Source of the DNA: Acidimicrobiales bacterium
GTDB lineage: Bacteria; Actinomycetota; Acidimicrobiia; Acidimicrobiales; SZUA-35
DNA length: 43,541 bases
Reading direction: 5' to 3'
NCBI GenBank assembly: GCA_020628065.1
Contig: JAHDFR010000019.1
Coordinates: 1 to 43,541, forward strand
The translations under genes and the position numbers were made by a program. This document shows positions 42,910 to 43,541 of this stretch, one piece after another. Under the pieces are notes generated by a model, which saw nothing but the letters and a program-made list of their open reading frames with translations, did not search any database and was not told the DNA's origin. Each line of letters starts with the position of its first letter. Within the stretch, counting starts at the first letter, position 1.

Positions 42910-43541
42910 CTAGCTGGGCACCAACGCCATGGCAAAGCTCAGGTCACGGCTGGCAGTTGAAAAGTTGTGCACTTCGACTGCTACCACGTTTACTCCGGCG
43001 ACAAGATGTTCACCTGAGATCGTCACTTCGACGGGAATCCGCTCGGCATCGCCGCTGGCCCACACGGTTGGCCTGCTCTTCGAGGTAATGACTCCGTCAG
43101 GCATCTGATGGCGATAGACCTCCTCGCCGTTCAGGTAGACGACGGCGCCGTCATCGGCCAGCAGTGACAGCTCGAGCGTGGGATAGAAGGACGGCACATT
43201 GATGTCGAACTTCTTGGTGAAGTAGTAGGCATCCATGTCGGGTTCGAGAACGGTCATCTCGTCGCCCTCGCCGTACCCGAACTGCGAGCGAAACTCCAGT
43301 CCAGGTAGCCCGGTCTTCCAGTTCAGGGGTGCACCCGCCTCGGTGGCGTAGGCGTACTTCCAACGGGAGTTGAGGGTCATGAACGGCGCCGTCTGGCGAA
43401 CGGGCTCGGGCTCAGGCTCCGGTTCGGGTTCTGGTTGCGGCTCGGGTTCTGGCTCTGGTTCTGGCTCGGGCTCGGGTTCTGGTTGCGGCTCGGGCTCGGG
43501 TTCTGGTTGCGGCTCGGGCTCGGGTTCTGGTTGCGGCTCGG
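42910..43541 (-). CDS. C-terminal part of a secreted/surface protein with Pro-Glu repeat stalk (5' end outside window)
   Basis: The frame is open through the right edge, so the start lies beyond 43541. From the edge inwards come ~45 residues of alternating Pro-Glu/Gln (PQPEPEPE units), a short link VRQTAPF, then a ~157-residue domain: [80 protein letters not shown]. This beta-sandwich resembles modules found at the ends of secreted phosphoesterases, CotH-like and lamin-tail proteins, where it probably binds substrate or surface. The Pro-Glu stretch is likely a rigid wall-spanning stalk. The catalytic or main part is not visible. Confidence 0.75.
   Translation of the reverse strand, partial: EPQPEPEPEPQPEPEPEPQPEPEPEPEPEPEPEPQPEPEPEPEPEPVRQTAPFMTLNSRWKYAYATEAGAPLNWKTGLPGLEFRSQFGYGEGDEMTVLEPDMDAYYFTKKFDINVPSFYPTLELSLLADDGAVVYLNGEEVYRHQMPDGVITSKSRPTVWASGDAERIPVEVTISGEHLVAGVNVVAVEVHNFSTASRDLSFAMALVPS
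43465..43541. repeat. 24-bp tandem repeat encoding Pro-Gln-Pro-Glu units
   Basis: Three exact head-to-tail copies of a 24-bp unit (43465-43488, 43489-43512, 43513-43536) and the first bases of a fourth run into the window edge; diverged copies extend left to about 43405. On the minus strand each unit encodes PQPEPEPE. Perfect identity indicates recent expansion and probable length variation. Confidence 0.9.

Noticed and set aside
43405-43541. CRISPR-like array at the right edge
   Set aside because: The repeats are head-to-tail without spacers and encode a continuous Pro-Glu/Gln peptide.

Overview
The window is 43.5 kb of GC-rich, densely coding bacterial chromosome, with no phage, insertion sequence, CRISPR array or rRNA. 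The gene set (ftsE-ftsX, RF2, glutamate racemase/RNase PH/RdgB, a single-pass SPOR-like protein, a triplicated septum-formation-type protein, WS/DGAT, CoxL/M/S-type hydroxylase) and frequent GTG/TTG starts point to an actinomycete-phylum bacterium. My best guess is an Acidimicrobiia-like lineage. That placement is inference; no 16S gene is present.

Layout. (1) 1-7.6 kb, + strand housekeeping: 3' part of ahcY, a ComF-like phosphoribosyltransferase, secA, prfB, ftsE, ftsX. (2) 7.6-10.0 kb, +: a stand-alone FMN-type glutamate-synthase-like protein overlapping an enoyl-CoA hydratase. (3) 10.1-13.4 kb, - strand: a membrane protein with three Septum_form-like repeats, tmRNA (ssrA, tag ANQDDFALAA), smpB and a coiled-coil protein. 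(4) 13.7-18.0 kb, +: murI, rph, rdgB, then clpP and an RumA-type rRNA methyltransferase, with a tRNA-Leu(UAG) on the opposite strand between rdgB and clpP. (5) 18.0-18.9 kb, -: a GrdB/PrdB-like protein interrupted by one in-frame UGA inside a CxxC-type motif, followed at once by a SECIS-like hairpin; this is a probable selenoprotein. (6) 19.3-24.4 kb: a proline-rich SPOR-like membrane protein, an SF2 helicase, lumazine synthase, and an HTH/coiled-coil protein on -. (7) 24.6-30.4 kb, -: three-subunit molybdenum hydroxylase and glutaminyl-tRNA synthetase. (8) 30.6-37.9 kb: AhpD-like protein, DUF885 zinc hydrolase, Mug-type glycosylase, family III CoA-transferase, isoprenylcysteine-methyltransferase-like protein, GntR/UTRA regulator and WS/DGAT. 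(9) 38.0-42.9 kb, +: acyl-CoA carboxylase beta and alpha subunits and an acyl-CoA dehydrogenase, which look like a leucine/isovalerate degradation cluster. (10) The right edge holds the C-terminus of a secreted or surface protein with a Pro-Glu repeat stalk.

How the genes work together. smpB and ssrA form a ribosome-rescue pair. prfB decodes UGA as stop, which makes the UGA-containing GrdB-like gene a direct competition point between termination and selenocysteine insertion. ftsEX, murI, the septum-formation-like protein and the SPOR-like protein all concern the envelope or division. The right third is mostly acyl-CoA metabolism. The strongest new observation is the putative Sec codon at 18360-18362 (- strand) with a 7-bp hairpin whose loop begins 17 nt after the UGA.
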